Below, piece after piece: positions 51,114-60,395 of a stretch of 64,000 bases of DNA. The DNA lies in NCBI GenBank assembly GCA_035532935.1, contig DATKQE010000003.1:1-64000 (forward strand). Reading direction: 5' to 3'. The notes beneath the pieces were generated by a model. That model made no database searches and was not told where the DNA came from. It saw only the letters and a program-made list of their open reading frames with translations. A program made the translations under genes and the position numbers. The DNA is from DATJLY01 sp035532935 (GTDB lineage Bacteria; Pseudomonadota; Alphaproteobacteria; ATCC43930; CGMCC-115725). Each line of letters starts with the position of its first letter. The first letter of the stretch is position 1.

Positions 51114-52709
51114 ATGGTAGGGATCGTGCGGCAGTCTCCGCCGGCAGCGGTCGGGACGGCTGCCGAACGGCTCGGGTTCCGCAAAGCCGGCACGCCGGCG
51201 GTCGCGTCGGCGTGGTTGTGGCTATTGGCGATCCTCGCGGTCGGACTGGCCTTGCGCATTTGGCATCTCGGGCAGGAGTCGCTCTGGCTCGACGAGGCGG
51301 ATTCGTGGCGCTTTGCCCAGCTTTCGCAGCACGCGCTGTGGACGGAACCGCTCGATACCCATCCGCCGCTTTATTATTCGCTCCTGCGCCTGTGGCGGGT
51401 ATTCGGCCAATCCGAGGCGGCGCTGCGCTCACTGTCGGTCGTGTTCGGCGCGTTGGCGATCGGTTTGACCTATCTCCTGGGCCGGCAGATGGTCGATGAG
51501 CGGGCCGGATTGTTCGCTGCCGCGCTCATGGCGACGTCGACGCTACAGCTCCAATACAGCCAGGAGGCCCGCTCGTACGAGATGCTGACGGCCGCCTCGC
51601 TTGTCGCGAGCATCGGCCTCGTCGGCGTGTTGCAGGCGCATGAGGCCGGTCGACGCCCGCGCGTCGGGAGCTGCATCGCGTATGTCGGCGGGATGGTGTT
51701 CACGCTCTATGCGCACAATATCGCCCTTCTGCTCTTCGCTGTCGCCGGGCTCATTGGGCTGGCCGATGTGATGCGCTGGCGCAGGCTCGACGGCCTGGCC
51801 GTCTGGGCGGCGCTCAATGGGCTTGTTCTCGCGGGATGGCGCTATTGGCTGCCGGTCGTGTGGAAGCAAGGAACCGGCAAGTTGCCGCAACTCAACTGGC
51901 TCCATCCGCCGGACCTTCATGCCGTGGTCTACACCGCGCATGCGCTCTACGGCGAGCAATACGTCTACACGCTGCGGCCGGTCATCACGCTAATCGGCTT
52001 TTCGCTTGGCCTCGTCGGAGCGTTCCTCTACCGGCGAGCGGGCCTGCCGGTTGCCTATCTGCTCGCGGCCGTTTTCGGCATTCCCATCGTCGAGATCGCG
52101 ATCAGTCATCTCGGCCGGCCCGTATTCATGACCCGCACGGTCATCTGGGTCGCGCCGCTCTTCTTCGTTCTCGTCGCGGCGGCGTTCTCGGGACTGCGCC
52201 CGTCGCGAGTCCTGTTCGCTGCCGGCCTGATCGTTGCGTTACAGCTGGTCGGCGTGAAGAACTACGAACAAACGATGCGCAAGGAGCCCTGGCGCGGGAC
52301 GATCCAGCGTGTCAGAGCGGAGGCCTGTCCCGGCGACGTAACGATCCTCGCGCCCTATTACTTGTTGGACTCGCCATTCTGGTATTATTTTCGGCACCAC
52401 GTCGTTCCCGGTCGGGTCATCGGCGCCTATACCGGCAACAATGAGTCGCCGGACCGCCGGATCGATCCGATCGAGTTCACGAACTTCAGTCATCTCGACG
52501 AGACGCTGTTGTCGTTCCCGCGCGTCTGGGTTTTCGTGGACAAAAGCTTCGCACCGGAGGCAGCCGATTTCATCGCCCGGCTCTTGTCGCATCACGCGTT
52601 GAGCAAAAGCATCGTCATGCGGCATACCGCAGTGGAACTGTTCACCGTCCCCGGCTCGTCCTGCTCGAGCCCCGGCGACCAGGCCCGCGCGAGTCCCGAA
52701 CACCCGTAA
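51114..52709 (+). CDS. GT39-type membrane glycosyltransferase (ArnT/PMT-like)
   Basis: 531 residues. After an N-terminal cytoplasmic stretch, IWHLGQESLWLDEADSWRFAQL has the LDEA motif and THPPLYYSLLRLWRVFG the HPPLYY motif of PMT_2/GT39 enzymes. Nine or so membrane segments follow; LQYSQEARSYEMLT is also family-like. A soluble C-terminal domain of ~130 residues follows the last helix. It uses polyprenyl-phosphate sugars and acts on the periplasmic side. The start at 51114 lies 4 bases after the fusion-gene stop; the ribosome site is weak. Last gene of the plus-strand cluster. Confidence 0.88.
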   Translation: MVGIVRQSPPAAVGTAAERLGFRKAGTPAVASAWLWLLAILAVGLALRIWHLGQESLWLDEADSWRFAQLSQHALWTEPLDTHPPLYYSLLRLWRVFGQSEAALRSLSVVFGALAIGLTYLLGRQMVDERAGLFAAALMATSTLQLQYSQEARSYEMLTAASLVASIGLVGVLQAHEAGRRPRVGSCIAYVGGMVFTLYAHNIALLLFAVAGLIGLADVMRWRRLDGLAVWAALNGLVLAGWRYWLPVVWKQGTGKLPQLNWLHPPDLHAVVYTAHALYGEQYVYTLRPVITLIGFSLGLVGAFLYRRAGLPVAYLLAAVFGIPIVEIAISHLGRPVFMTRTVIWVAPLFFVLVAAAFSGLRPSRVLFAAGLIVALQLVGVKNYEQTMRKEPWRGTIQRVRAEACPGDVTILAPYYLLDSPFWYYFRHHVVPGRVIGAYTGNNESPDRRIDPIEFTNFSHLDETLLSFPRVWVFVDKSFAPEAADFIARLLSHHALSKSIVMRHTAVELFTVPGSSCSSPGDQARASPEHP

Positions 52710-52783
52710 TCTTCACCGAGGAGCAAGACTGCAACGATCCACCGCGATCGCAGGGTCGCGCCAAGCATACCGCCAATGGTCGT

Positions 52784-54388
52784 TCACCGCGGCGAGGGCT
52801 CTTGCAGGATCAGATCGGCGGCGCGCCATGCCATCGCCATGACGGGTCCGTTGACATTGCCGGACACCTGAGTCGGCATGATCGAGGCATCGACCACGCG
52901 CAAGCCCGAGATGCCGCGGACACGCAGCTTCTCGTCGATCACCGCCATTCGATCCTGGCCCATCCGGCACGTTCCGGCAAAATGCGAGCCTGGTGTCCCG
53001 CGCCGGCGGCACATATCGATGATCTCATCATCCGATCGACAGTCGGGACCGGGAAAGCTCTCCACGCCGATATAGGGCTGCAGCGCCGGCTGACACAGCA
53101 GGCGGCGGACATAGCGGAACATATCCACGGTGACTTGCCGGTCATATTCGGCAGAGAGGAAATTCCCGCGTACCGCTGGCGTCGCAGCGGGATCGGAAGA
53201 GCGAATCATCACGGTGCCGCGGCTTTCCGGACGAAGCGGCATGGCGGCGCATTGAAGACCGGGATAGCGCTCGAATGCGGCGGATGCGCCGCCAGGGACG
53301 GTCGAGAAAGGTGAAATCTGCAATTCGGCATCGGGACGATCGGCATCGGGCCGCGCCTTGATGAACGCGCCGATCTCAGCCGCGGCCGAGGCGAGAATTC
53401 CGCTGCCAAAGATACGGTATCGCAAGGTGCTGAGCTGGAGTCGCCGCCCCAGCAGGCGATGATTGTGACCCGCACATCGCCTAAGCCGATATTGCACTCG
53501 GATTTTCCAGTGGTCGCGCAGGTTTGCACCAACGCCCGGACTGTCGCAGACCACCGGCAACCCGAGCGAGCGCAGATGATCGGCGGGCCCGATGCCCGAA
53601 AGCTGCAGCAATTTCGGCGATTGCAGCGCGCCGGCGGAGACGATGATTTCACGCCCGGCATAAAAGTGCTCCGACGCACCATTCTTCGTGCACGTGACGC
53701 CGATCGCGCGCTTGCCGTCGAAAATGAGCTTGCTGGCCGTCGTTGCAGTCGCGACGACCAGATTGGCCCGCATATTGATCGGCGCCAGAAAGGCGTCAGA
53801 CGCGCTGACGCGCCGGCCGTGCTTTATCGTGACGGGGAAATAGCCGATGCCTTCCTGGTCGCCCTCGTTGAGGTCCGTCTTGCGTCGCAAACCCATCCGG
53901 ACGCCAGCCTCGATGATCGCCTCGCAAACCGGGTCGCGGCGTCGCCCGGACGAGATGTGAAGCGGGCCGCCGCTGCCGCGCGTGTCGCTTGCACCGAGTT
54001 CATGATGCTCGATCTGCTTGAAGCACGGACCGAGATCGCTCCAGCCCCAGCCCGAGGCACCGGATGCGGCCCAATCATCGTAATCCTGCGGTTGCCCACG
54101 GACGTAGAGCATGCTGTTGATGGAACTCGATCCGCCAAGCACCTTGCCGGCGATCAGCGAGCCGTGCCATTCCGCGCTTTCGTGGTCCGCCGTTACCGGG
54201 AAGTACCAGATCAGACGCGGATCGCCATGCGTTCTGAGATACCCCTTGGGCATGTGGATGAGTGGGTTGTCGTCGTGAGGGCCCGCCTCGATCAGCAGCA
54301 CCGTCGTGCTTGGGTTCGCTGACAAGCGATAGGCGAGCACGCATCCCGCGGACCCGGCGCCGACGATGATGTAATCGTAGACGGTCAC
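52784..54388 (-). CDS. GMC family oxidoreductase (choline-dehydrogenase-like)
   Basis: 534 residues, FAD-dependent. IIVGAGSAGCVLAYRLS binds FAD; WHGSLIAGKVLGGSSSINSMLYVRGQPQDYDDW is the first GMC signature, GALQSPKLLQLSGIGP the second; catalytic His469 (GSHFAGTCRMG) and Asn513 (GNVNGPVMAM) are present. GMC enzymes oxidise alcohols, sugars or choline. The GTG at 54388 is the first start in the coding stretch, the longer frame upstream is noise. It diverges in direction from the cluster and faces it end to end; a link to it is only by position. Confidence 0.9.
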   Translation of the reverse strand: MTVYDYIIVGAGSAGCVLAYRLSANPSTTVLLIEAGPHDDNPLIHMPKGYLRTHGDPRLIWYFPVTADHESAEWHGSLIAGKVLGGSSSINSMLYVRGQPQDYDDWAASGASGWGWSDLGPCFKQIEHHELGASDTRGSGGPLHISSGRRRDPVCEAIIEAGVRMGLRRKTDLNEGDQEGIGYFPVTIKHGRRVSASDAFLAPINMRANLVVATATTASKLIFDGKRAIGVTCTKNGASEHFYAGREIIVSAGALQSPKLLQLSGIGPADHLRSLGLPVVCDSPGVGANLRDHWKIRVQYRLRRCAGHNHRLLGRRLQLSTLRYRIFGSGILASAAAEIGAFIKARPDADRPDAELQISPFSTVPGGASAAFERYPGLQCAAMPLRPESRGTVMIRSSDPAATPAVRGNFLSAEYDRQVTVDMFRYVRRLLCQPALQPYIGVESFPGPDCRSDDEIIDMCRRRGTPGSHFAGTCRMGQDRMAVIDEKLRVRGISGLRVVDASIMPTQVSGNVNGPVMAMAWRAADLILQEPSPR

Positions 54389-54437
54389 CGGCGTTTCCGC
54401 CGTCCCCTGCGCGTCGCCCGTCGCGACGTGGCGGCGA

Positions 54438-55397
54438 TCAGCCGCGGGCAACGACGGTCCAATCGAGAACCCGATCGAGGGCCGCTTCCATCGCGGATAA
54501 GGCGCGGATTCCGAGCACCCGGCGCACCGTCCTGCGCGGGTGCCGAAGCAGACGCGCGCGTTGGGCTTGCTGATAATCGTAATGCGCCGCGAAGATCGGA
54601 TCGGTTGCGTCGATCTTGTTCTTGCGGGCGAAATGGGCCACGCTGCTGCTAATCCAGCGATCGCTCCACCGCAACAGAAAAAACGGCACGTCGGAAGCGG
54701 CGAATGGCGGCGGGGGAACATAGGTTACGATCGAGCGCGGCTCGACATAGATCGAACCGCCGGCATCGCGGACTTGCAAGCACAGATCGTTGTGATCGAA
54801 GTACGATAACAAGGCGGCATCGAACATGCCCAAGCGCTCGAATGCCTCGGTTCGCATCAAGAGACAATGGAACTCGACGAGATCGATGGGCCGCCGGTGG
54901 AGTTCGCCGCGGACAGCATTGAACGGTTGTCCGCAGAAGAGATGTCGCTCCCGCCAACGGCGCTTGCCATCGGCCTCGTCGATGCCGTGCTCGGCGCCCA
55001 GGGTATGAATGATCGGATTGCGCAGATCGCCGACGCAATAGACCGGGCCCACCAGCCAGGAACCGGTTTCATCCGCACAGTCGATCAACGGCTCGAGCCA
55101 GTTCGGCGCGACGATCACATCGTTGTCGATGAAGACGACATATTTGGTCCGAAGGTATGGCACCGCCAGATTGCGTGCCACATTCGCCGGCAAATAGCGG
55201 TCCTCCCGAATGAGCCGGAAGTCCTTCTCGGCCGCTTGGCCTTCAAGATAGCGCCGGACACGGTCCGGCGCGTTGCCGTCGACATAGATCAGCGTGAATG
55301 GCTGATGCGTATGCGCGAAGATGCTTTCGAGCGAGACTTGCGTCTTGCTGAACTGTTCCCGCGGGACAACGACGATGGTGACCTGTGGAAACGCCAT
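54438..55397 (-). CDS. GT2 family glycosyltransferase
   Basis: 319 residues: FPQVTIVVVPREQFSKTQVSLESIF, LIYVDGNAPDRVRRYLEG, NVARNLAVPYLRTKYVVFIDNDVIVAPNW (DND metal site), VEFHCLLMRTEAFERLGMFDAALLSYFDHNDLCLQ, and a C-terminal helical part. It resembles GT2 enzymes of surface-glycan clusters. Start ATG 55397. Followed on the same strand by the GMC gene, 49 bases away, so both may be one unit. Confidence 0.88.
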   Translation of the reverse strand: MAFPQVTIVVVPREQFSKTQVSLESIFAHTHQPFTLIYVDGNAPDRVRRYLEGQAAEKDFRLIREDRYLPANVARNLAVPYLRTKYVVFIDNDVIVAPNWLEPLIDCADETGSWLVGPVYCVGDLRNPIIHTLGAEHGIDEADGKRRWRERHLFCGQPFNAVRGELHRRPIDLVEFHCLLMRTEAFERLGMFDAALLSYFDHNDLCLQVRDAGGSIYVEPRSIVTYVPPPPFAASDVPFFLLRWSDRWISSSVAHFARKNKIDATDPIFAAHYDYQQAQRARLLRHPRRTVRRVLGIRALSAMEAALDRVLDWTVVARG

Positions 55398-55937
55398 GCT
55401 CTCTATTACCGAAGCGCTATTTTGAGCAACACGAGAGGATCAAATGACCGGGTCTCGTTGCCGCGCGACGGCGCGCGATCCGGGAGGCGCGCCTATCGTG
55501 CCGGGGACTACGCTTCCATGATCCGTCATCCACGGTAAAAATCCAATAAATCGCGGGGCTGCGCCGCAAACTTGGCAATGACCGTGGCTGCGCCGGCAGT
55601 GGCGGGCGGGGGTTGCCAGGGCGAGATAAGCTGCGGCGGCCCCGATGCGGGCGGCCCGAGACTGATCAAGCGGCTCTCGCCTGGCCCCTTGCCCCATGCC
55701 CCGCACCATGTTGGTTGTGACTACGCGCCGAACGGCGAGCCCGCCCGACGTGATGGCCAACGGGTTGAATTTGCTTCCCGTTTTTGACGTTAGCGGGGGT
55801 CAGGATCGGCGCCGATCCCGACCTCTCCGGAAGCGCGCATTTTCGCTGGAAGCCTAACGGGTTGATCACTGCGCGCGGCGGGGTCAACATTCGGTGCGGA
55901 TTCACAATATCGCGTCGCGCAGCCGGGCGAAGTACTC
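55398..55937. other. Non-coding region upstream of the exchanger remnant
   Basis: About 540 bases. I see no gene with coding character on either strand; the open frames are short and odd in composition. It should hold the promoter of the GT2 gene at its left edge. Possibly degraded sequence of the remnant that follows. Confidence 0.4.
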
Positions 55938-55961
55938 GCGGCGGGCGGTCGGGGACTCAAT

Positions 55962-56198
55962 TTGATCGATATCGGCGCCCTTGATATGGCCATCGCCAAT
56001 CTGTTCGGCAGGGCGATCGTCGCCGTCGACGACATTCGGTCCGTGAAGGGACCGATCCTGTCGAGCGTGTCCCCGATCCATTGGGCTTCGACAATGTCCA
56101 CGGTGATCATGACCGGGATCGCCATCATCGGCCTGCTCTATCGGCCGCAGGTTTGTCGTGTCCCTGCTCAACTCCGACGCCCTCGACAGCCACGGTGA
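55962..56198 (+). pseudogene. Remnant of a Na+/Ca2+ exchanger (CaCA family)
   Basis: The translated frame reads IDIGALDMAIANLFGR, AIVAVDDI, SVKGPILSSVSPIH, then MTGIAIIGLLYRPQ. This matches the C-terminal alpha-2 part of sodium/calcium exchanger proteins, whose usual text is ALDLAIANLLGSNLFNIAILAVDDI. The SNLFN part is missing, so the ion-binding loop is deleted; no N-terminal half is visible upstream. The frame starts only with TTG. It stops at TGA, 1 base before the ATPase gene. A decayed gene; the neighbouring ATPase may have taken over its role. Confidence 0.75.
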
Positions 56199-58856
56199 AT
56201 GATGGCGCAGCGCACGCTCCCGTTGCCCCCCGGCGATGTCCCGGCCTGGCACACGCAGGAGGCCGGCATGGCCGTGCGGAGGCTCGATTCCGATCTCGAC
56301 CATGGCCTCGGCCCCGACGAGGCGGCGTTGCGCCTTGCGCAAGATGGCACGAACGAGATCCGCGAGCGTGGGCGACGCCGTCTCCTCGACATGGCGGTCG
56401 CGCAGTTCAGCGATTTCATGATCGTGATTCTTGTCGCCGCGGCGGTCGTCTCGGGGGTGATCGGCGATGTCGAGGACACGATCGTGATCATCGCCATCGT
56501 GCTGCTGAACGGCGTCGTCGGCTTTGTGCAGGATTTTCGTGCCGAGCGCGCGATGGCGGCGTTGAAGCGGCTCGCCGCCTTGAAGGCGACGGTGGTCCGG
56601 GCCGGGCGGCGGCAGGTCATCGCGGCGGCGGAGATCGTGCCGGGCGACATCGTGCTGCTCGAAGCGGGAACCGTCGTTCCCGCGGATTTGCGCCTGATCG
56701 AGGCCCCCCGGCTCAAGGTGACCGAGGCGGCGCTGACCGGTGAATCCCTGCCGGTCGAAAAACGCACCGGGCCGCTCGCCGATCCGGCGCTCGCGCTTGC
56801 CGATCAGTTGAACATGGCGTTCAAGGGAACCGTCGTCACCTATGGCCGCGGGCGCGGCGTCGCGGTCGCCACCGGCATGGCGACAGAACTCGGCAAGATC
56901 GCCGACATGCTGGCGGCGGCGCCGACGACGCAGACACCTCTGCAACGACGCCTCGCCGCGTTCGGGCGGCAGCTCGCGCTCGCGGTTATCGGCATCTGCG
57001 CGATCATCTTCGCGGTCGGATTGCTGCGCGGCGAGCCCGTCCTATTGATGCTCCTGACGGCACTGAGCCTCGTCGTCGCCGCGATTCCCGAGGCGCTGCC
57101 GGCCGTCGTGACCGTGATGCTGGCCTTGGGCGCCCGCACCATGGCGCGCCGTAACGCGCTGGTGCGGCGCCTTCCAGCCGTCGAGACCCTAGGCTCCGTA
57201 AGCTGCATCTGCACCGACAAGACGGGCACGCTGACCCTCAACGAGATGCACGCGGTCGAGGTCTTTGTCGCGGGGCGGCGTCATGTCCCGACCGCTCTCG
57301 GCGACGCCGGCGCGCCCACGAGGCGGCTGCTCGAGGCGCTGGCGCTCTGCAATGATGCCGGACGGGGCGAGCGGGACGAGATTGTCGGCGATCCTACCGA
57401 GGTGGCGCTGTCGCGGCTCGCCACCGGCGCCGGCTTCGACAAGCATGTTCTCGAGCAATCGGCGCCGCGCCGGATGGAGCTGCCGTTCGACTCCGACCGC
57501 AAGCGCATGACGACGTTCCACAGCCAGGATGCGGGCTTCGTTGCCTACACCAAGGGCGCGCCGGAGATGGTGATTGCACGCTGCGCCATGGTCATGGAAG
57601 AGGAAGGCGAAGCCGCTGCCGACCGCGAACGCCTCATGGCGGTGGCCGAGGCCATGGCGGACGAGGGGCTTCGCGTGCTCGCCGTCGCCGATCGCCGGTG
57701 GAACACGCTGCCGCGCGACCAAGACGCCGAGACGATCGAGCGGGACCTCACGCTGCTGGGACTGGTCGGTCTCCAGGATCCGCCCCGGCCGGAGGCGAAG
57801 CAGGCGGTCGCGCTGTGCAAATCGGCCGGCATCACACCCGTAATGATCACCGGGGACCATCCCGTGACGGCACGCGCCATCGCCCGCGCGGTCGGCTTGC
57901 TGGGCGCCGGCGACAGGGTTCTGACGGGCCCGGAGCTGCGTCTACTATCCGATGCGGATTTGGCCGACGGCATCAAGCGCACGCGCGTCTACGCCCGGGT
58001 CGATCCTGCGCAAAAGATTCGTATCGTTGCTGCCGTCCAGGCCGGCGGCGAGTTCGTTGCGATGACGGGTGACGGCGTGAATGACGCGCCGGCGCTGGCG
58101 CGCGCGGATATCGGTGTCGCCATGGGCAAGACCGGCACCGATGTGGCGCGCGAGGCCGCAAGCCTCGTTCTGCTCGACGACAACTTTGCCACCATCGTCG
58201 CGGCCATCGAGGAAGGGCGGCGCATTTTCGACAACATCCGGAAGTTCATCCGCTATGCGCTCACCTGCAACTCGGCCGAGATCTGGACGATCTTCCTCGC
58301 GCCATTCCTGGGTCTGCCGATACCGCTTCTCCCGATTCACATCCTATGGATCAACCTGGTCACCGATGGCTTGCCCGGCCTAGCGCTCGCGGCCGAGCCG
58401 CCGGAGAAGGCGGTGATGCAGCGGCCGCCGCGGCCCGCCGGCGAAAGCATCTTCGCGCATGGCATGTGGCAGCACATCCTGTGGGTCGGATCGACGATGG
58501 CCGGCGTTACGCTGCTGACGCAGGCCTGGGCGATCCATGTCGCATCCGCCCATTGGCAGACGATGGTGTTCACCGTGCTTACACTGTCGCAGATGGGACA
58601 CGTGCTCGCCATCCGGTCGGAGCGGGAATCGCTGTTCGTGCAGGGAGCGCTCTCGAACCTGCCGCTGATCGGCGCCGTGGTCGTCACCTTCGTGATGCAG
58701 TTGATGACGATCTATGTGCCGGTGCTGAATGCGGCGTTCAAGACGGCGCCGCTGAGCTTTCCGGAGCTCGCCCTGTGCCTGGCTTTATCCACAGTCGTGT
58801 TCCTCGTGGTGGAAGGCGAGAAATGGTTCGCGCGGCACGGCTTCATCTATCGCTGA
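56199..58856 (+). CDS. P-type cation ATPase (Ca2+-ATPase-like, P2 type)
   Basis: 885 residues. Ten membrane helices; key motifs: TGES near 180 (actuator), PEALP near 296 in M4, phosphorylation site DKTGTLT with Asp340, KGAPE, TGDHPVTARAIA, TGDGVNDAP near 623 and a C-terminal cation_ATPase_C end. M4 PEALP and the overall size fit SERCA-like P2A/P2B pumps for Ca2+ (or Mn2+). The N-terminal cation_ATPase_N domain (LDSDLDHGLGPDEAALRLAQDGTNEI) is present. I start at 56199, with an adjacent second ATG; the ribosome site is weak. Intact, while genes on both sides are decayed. Confidence 0.93.
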   Translation: MMAQRTLPLPPGDVPAWHTQEAGMAVRRLDSDLDHGLGPDEAALRLAQDGTNEIRERGRRRLLDMAVAQFSDFMIVILVAAAVVSGVIGDVEDTIVIIAIVLLNGVVGFVQDFRAERAMAALKRLAALKATVVRAGRRQVIAAAEIVPGDIVLLEAGTVVPADLRLIEAPRLKVTEAALTGESLPVEKRTGPLADPALALADQLNMAFKGTVVTYGRGRGVAVATGMATELGKIADMLAAAPTTQTPLQRRLAAFGRQLALAVIGICAIIFAVGLLRGEPVLLMLLTALSLVVAAIPEALPAVVTVMLALGARTMARRNALVRRLPAVETLGSVSCICTDKTGTLTLNEMHAVEVFVAGRRHVPTALGDAGAPTRRLLEALALCNDAGRGERDEIVGDPTEVALSRLATGAGFDKHVLEQSAPRRMELPFDSDRKRMTTFHSQDAGFVAYTKGAPEMVIARCAMVMEEEGEAAADRERLMAVAEAMADEGLRVLAVADRRWNTLPRDQDAETIERDLTLLGLVGLQDPPRPEAKQAVALCKSAGITPVMITGDHPVTARAIARAVGLLGAGDRVLTGPELRLLSDADLADGIKRTRVYARVDPAQKIRIVAAVQAGGEFVAMTGDGVNDAPALARADIGVAMGKTGTDVAREAASLVLLDDNFATIVAAIEEGRRIFDNIRKFIRYALTCNSAEIWTIFLAPFLGLPIPLLPIHILWINLVTDGLPGLALAAEPPEKAVMQRPPRPAGESIFAHGMWQHILWVGSTMAGVTLLTQAWAIHVASAHWQTMVFTVLTLSQMGHVLAIRSERESLFVQGALSNLPLIGAVVVTFVMQLMTIYVPVLNAAFKTAPLSFPELALCLALSTVVFLVVEGEKWFARHGFIYR

Positions 58857-58956
58857 GGCACGGCGGATTCGCCGACGTCGTGCTCAAACTCCTTCCCCGA
58901 GCCTTAACACGATACAAGCACGTCTTCCGCGGCGCCGATCAGAACCGAGACCTGCA

Positions 58957-59175
58957 ATGACAAGACGCAGCGTGATCATCCAGGGGCATCCCGACCCCGA
59001 TGGCGGCCATTTCTGCAACGCATCGGAGCCCACAGTCTCAAGAGCCCGGAGCGCAATATTCTCCGCTTCTCAGGCATTGGACCGATTTGAGAATCCCTCA
59101 TCGGCATGATCGAGTCAGGCGGCACGAGACGACATCGTCGCCTGCTCGATCAAATGGGGCGCTATGACGGCACCA
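58957..59175 (+). pseudogene. Remnant of an NAD(P)H quinone reductase-like (Flavodoxin_2) gene
   Basis: From ATG 58957 the frame reads MTRRSVIIQGHPDPDGGHFCNA, the usual N-terminus of KefF/NQO-like enzymes, and then loses its family sequence. A different frame at about 59045-59165 reads NILRFSGIGPI, stop, ESLIGMIESGG, RRHRRLLDQMGRYDG, which is the family's C-terminus (GxGPxRxTLIG). So ~120 residues are deleted and a stop (TGA for CGA) is present. A dead gene. Confidence 0.75.
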
Positions 59176-59263
59176 CTTTCTGCTCCCCTTGGGCCGTGGC
59201 ATAGTGCCCGCGACGGGCCCGACCGGCACCTCAGATCGGGTGAAACCGCTGCGGGAGGACAAG

Positions 59264-60361
59264 ATGGCAACGGAAACCAAAGAACGCACGCCGGACGCGA
59301 ATATCAAAGCCGCACGCAGCGGTTGGATGATCCGCCTGACTGCGGGCGGCGTGCCGGTGACAGATTTCCTCGAGGTTGCCTATTCCATCGACCGGTGGGA
59401 CGATTGGTGCCAAGCCTGGTGCGAGCGGGCCGCCATACACGAAAAGATCGGGCGCATCTGCCTCGCCGACAACCAGAACGCTTCGGCCGCGATGCACCTC
59501 GGGACCGCCGCAGTCGAATACCATTTCGCGAAGTTCTATTTTACGCACGACGTGAAGCAGATGAAGGCGGCGCACGCAAAGGCCGTCGAGTGCCGCACTT
59601 TGGCCCTGCCGCATTTGTCGCCCCCCGGCGAGCGCGTCGCCATCCCGTTCGAGGGCAAGCATCTCTACGGCAATTTGCGCAAACCTCTTGGCGCCACCGG
59701 CAAGCAGCCCGTGATTCTCATTATATCCGGCATGGATTCGACCAAGGAGGAGCAGCATTTCTATGAGCAGCTTTTCCTCGAACGCGGCATTGCGACACTT
59801 TCTTTTGACGGGCCCGGACAGGGCGAGGGCGAGTATGACTGGCCGGTCCGCCACACCTTCGAGGAGCCAGTCGGCGCCGTGATCGACTGGGTGGAAAAGC
59901 GCATCGATCTCGACGGCGACCGGGTAGGCATCTCCGGCTCGTCCATGGGGGGTTACTACGCGCCACGCGCCGCGGCATTCGAAAAGCGTGTGAAGGCGGC
60001 CATCGCCAATAGCGGCGCCTACAGCGTCATGGACAATTTTGATCAGCGCCCGCAGACGCTGAAGGACGCCTATGTGCTCCGCACCCACTCCAAGACCATC
60101 GAAGAGGCACGCGAGAAGACGCGGCCATTCGACCTGAGCGGCGTAGCCTCGCGGATCACCTGCCCGATGTTCATCATTGCCGGCAAGGAGGACCGCATCA
60201 CGCGCTGGCAGGACGCGGAACGCGTCGCGAGGGAGGTCAAGGGGCCGTGCGTGTTCGTCGCGCTGGAGGGCGGTATCCATGTCGGCCATAACCGCGGTCA
60301 CCTGTGGCGCACGCAATGCGCCGACTGGATGGCGGTGCAGCTCGGCGTGCCGAAGAGATGA
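59264..60361 (+). CDS. Alpha/beta hydrolase (dihydropseudooxynicotine-hydrolase/FrsA-like)
   Basis: 365 residues. An N-terminal helical domain of ~140 residues (GRICLADNQNASAAMHLGTAAVEYHFAKF) precedes the hydrolase core: VILIISGMDSTKEE, LSFDGPGQGEGEYDW, nucleophile elbow GSSMGGYYAP with Ser227, and IIAGKEDRIT with Asp. EGGIHVGHNRGH supplies the catalytic His. It resembles the helical-lid hydrolases of DUF1100/2,6-dihydropseudooxynicotine type. ATG 59264 has GGGAGG five bases before it. It may be coupled to the SRPBCC gene 34 bases downstream. Confidence 0.88.
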   Translation: MATETKERTPDANIKAARSGWMIRLTAGGVPVTDFLEVAYSIDRWDDWCQAWCERAAIHEKIGRICLADNQNASAAMHLGTAAVEYHFAKFYFTHDVKQMKAAHAKAVECRTLALPHLSPPGERVAIPFEGKHLYGNLRKPLGATGKQPVILIISGMDSTKEEQHFYEQLFLERGIATLSFDGPGQGEGEYDWPVRHTFEEPVGAVIDWVEKRIDLDGDRVGISGSSMGGYYAPRAAAFEKRVKAAIANSGAYSVMDNFDQRPQTLKDAYVLRTHSKTIEEAREKTRPFDLSGVASRITCPMFIIAGKEDRITRWQDAERVAREVKGPCVFVALEGGIHVGHNRGHLWRTQCADWMAVQLGVPKR

Positions 60362-60395
60362 GCGCTCAGCATGCGCTCCAAGAAAGGAAGAGCAC

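Noticed and set aside
44411..52709. Complete lasso-peptide cluster
   Set aside because: No asparagine-synthetase-like cyclase, transglutaminase-like protease or clear precursor is present, so only a RiPP-like tailoring set can be claimed.
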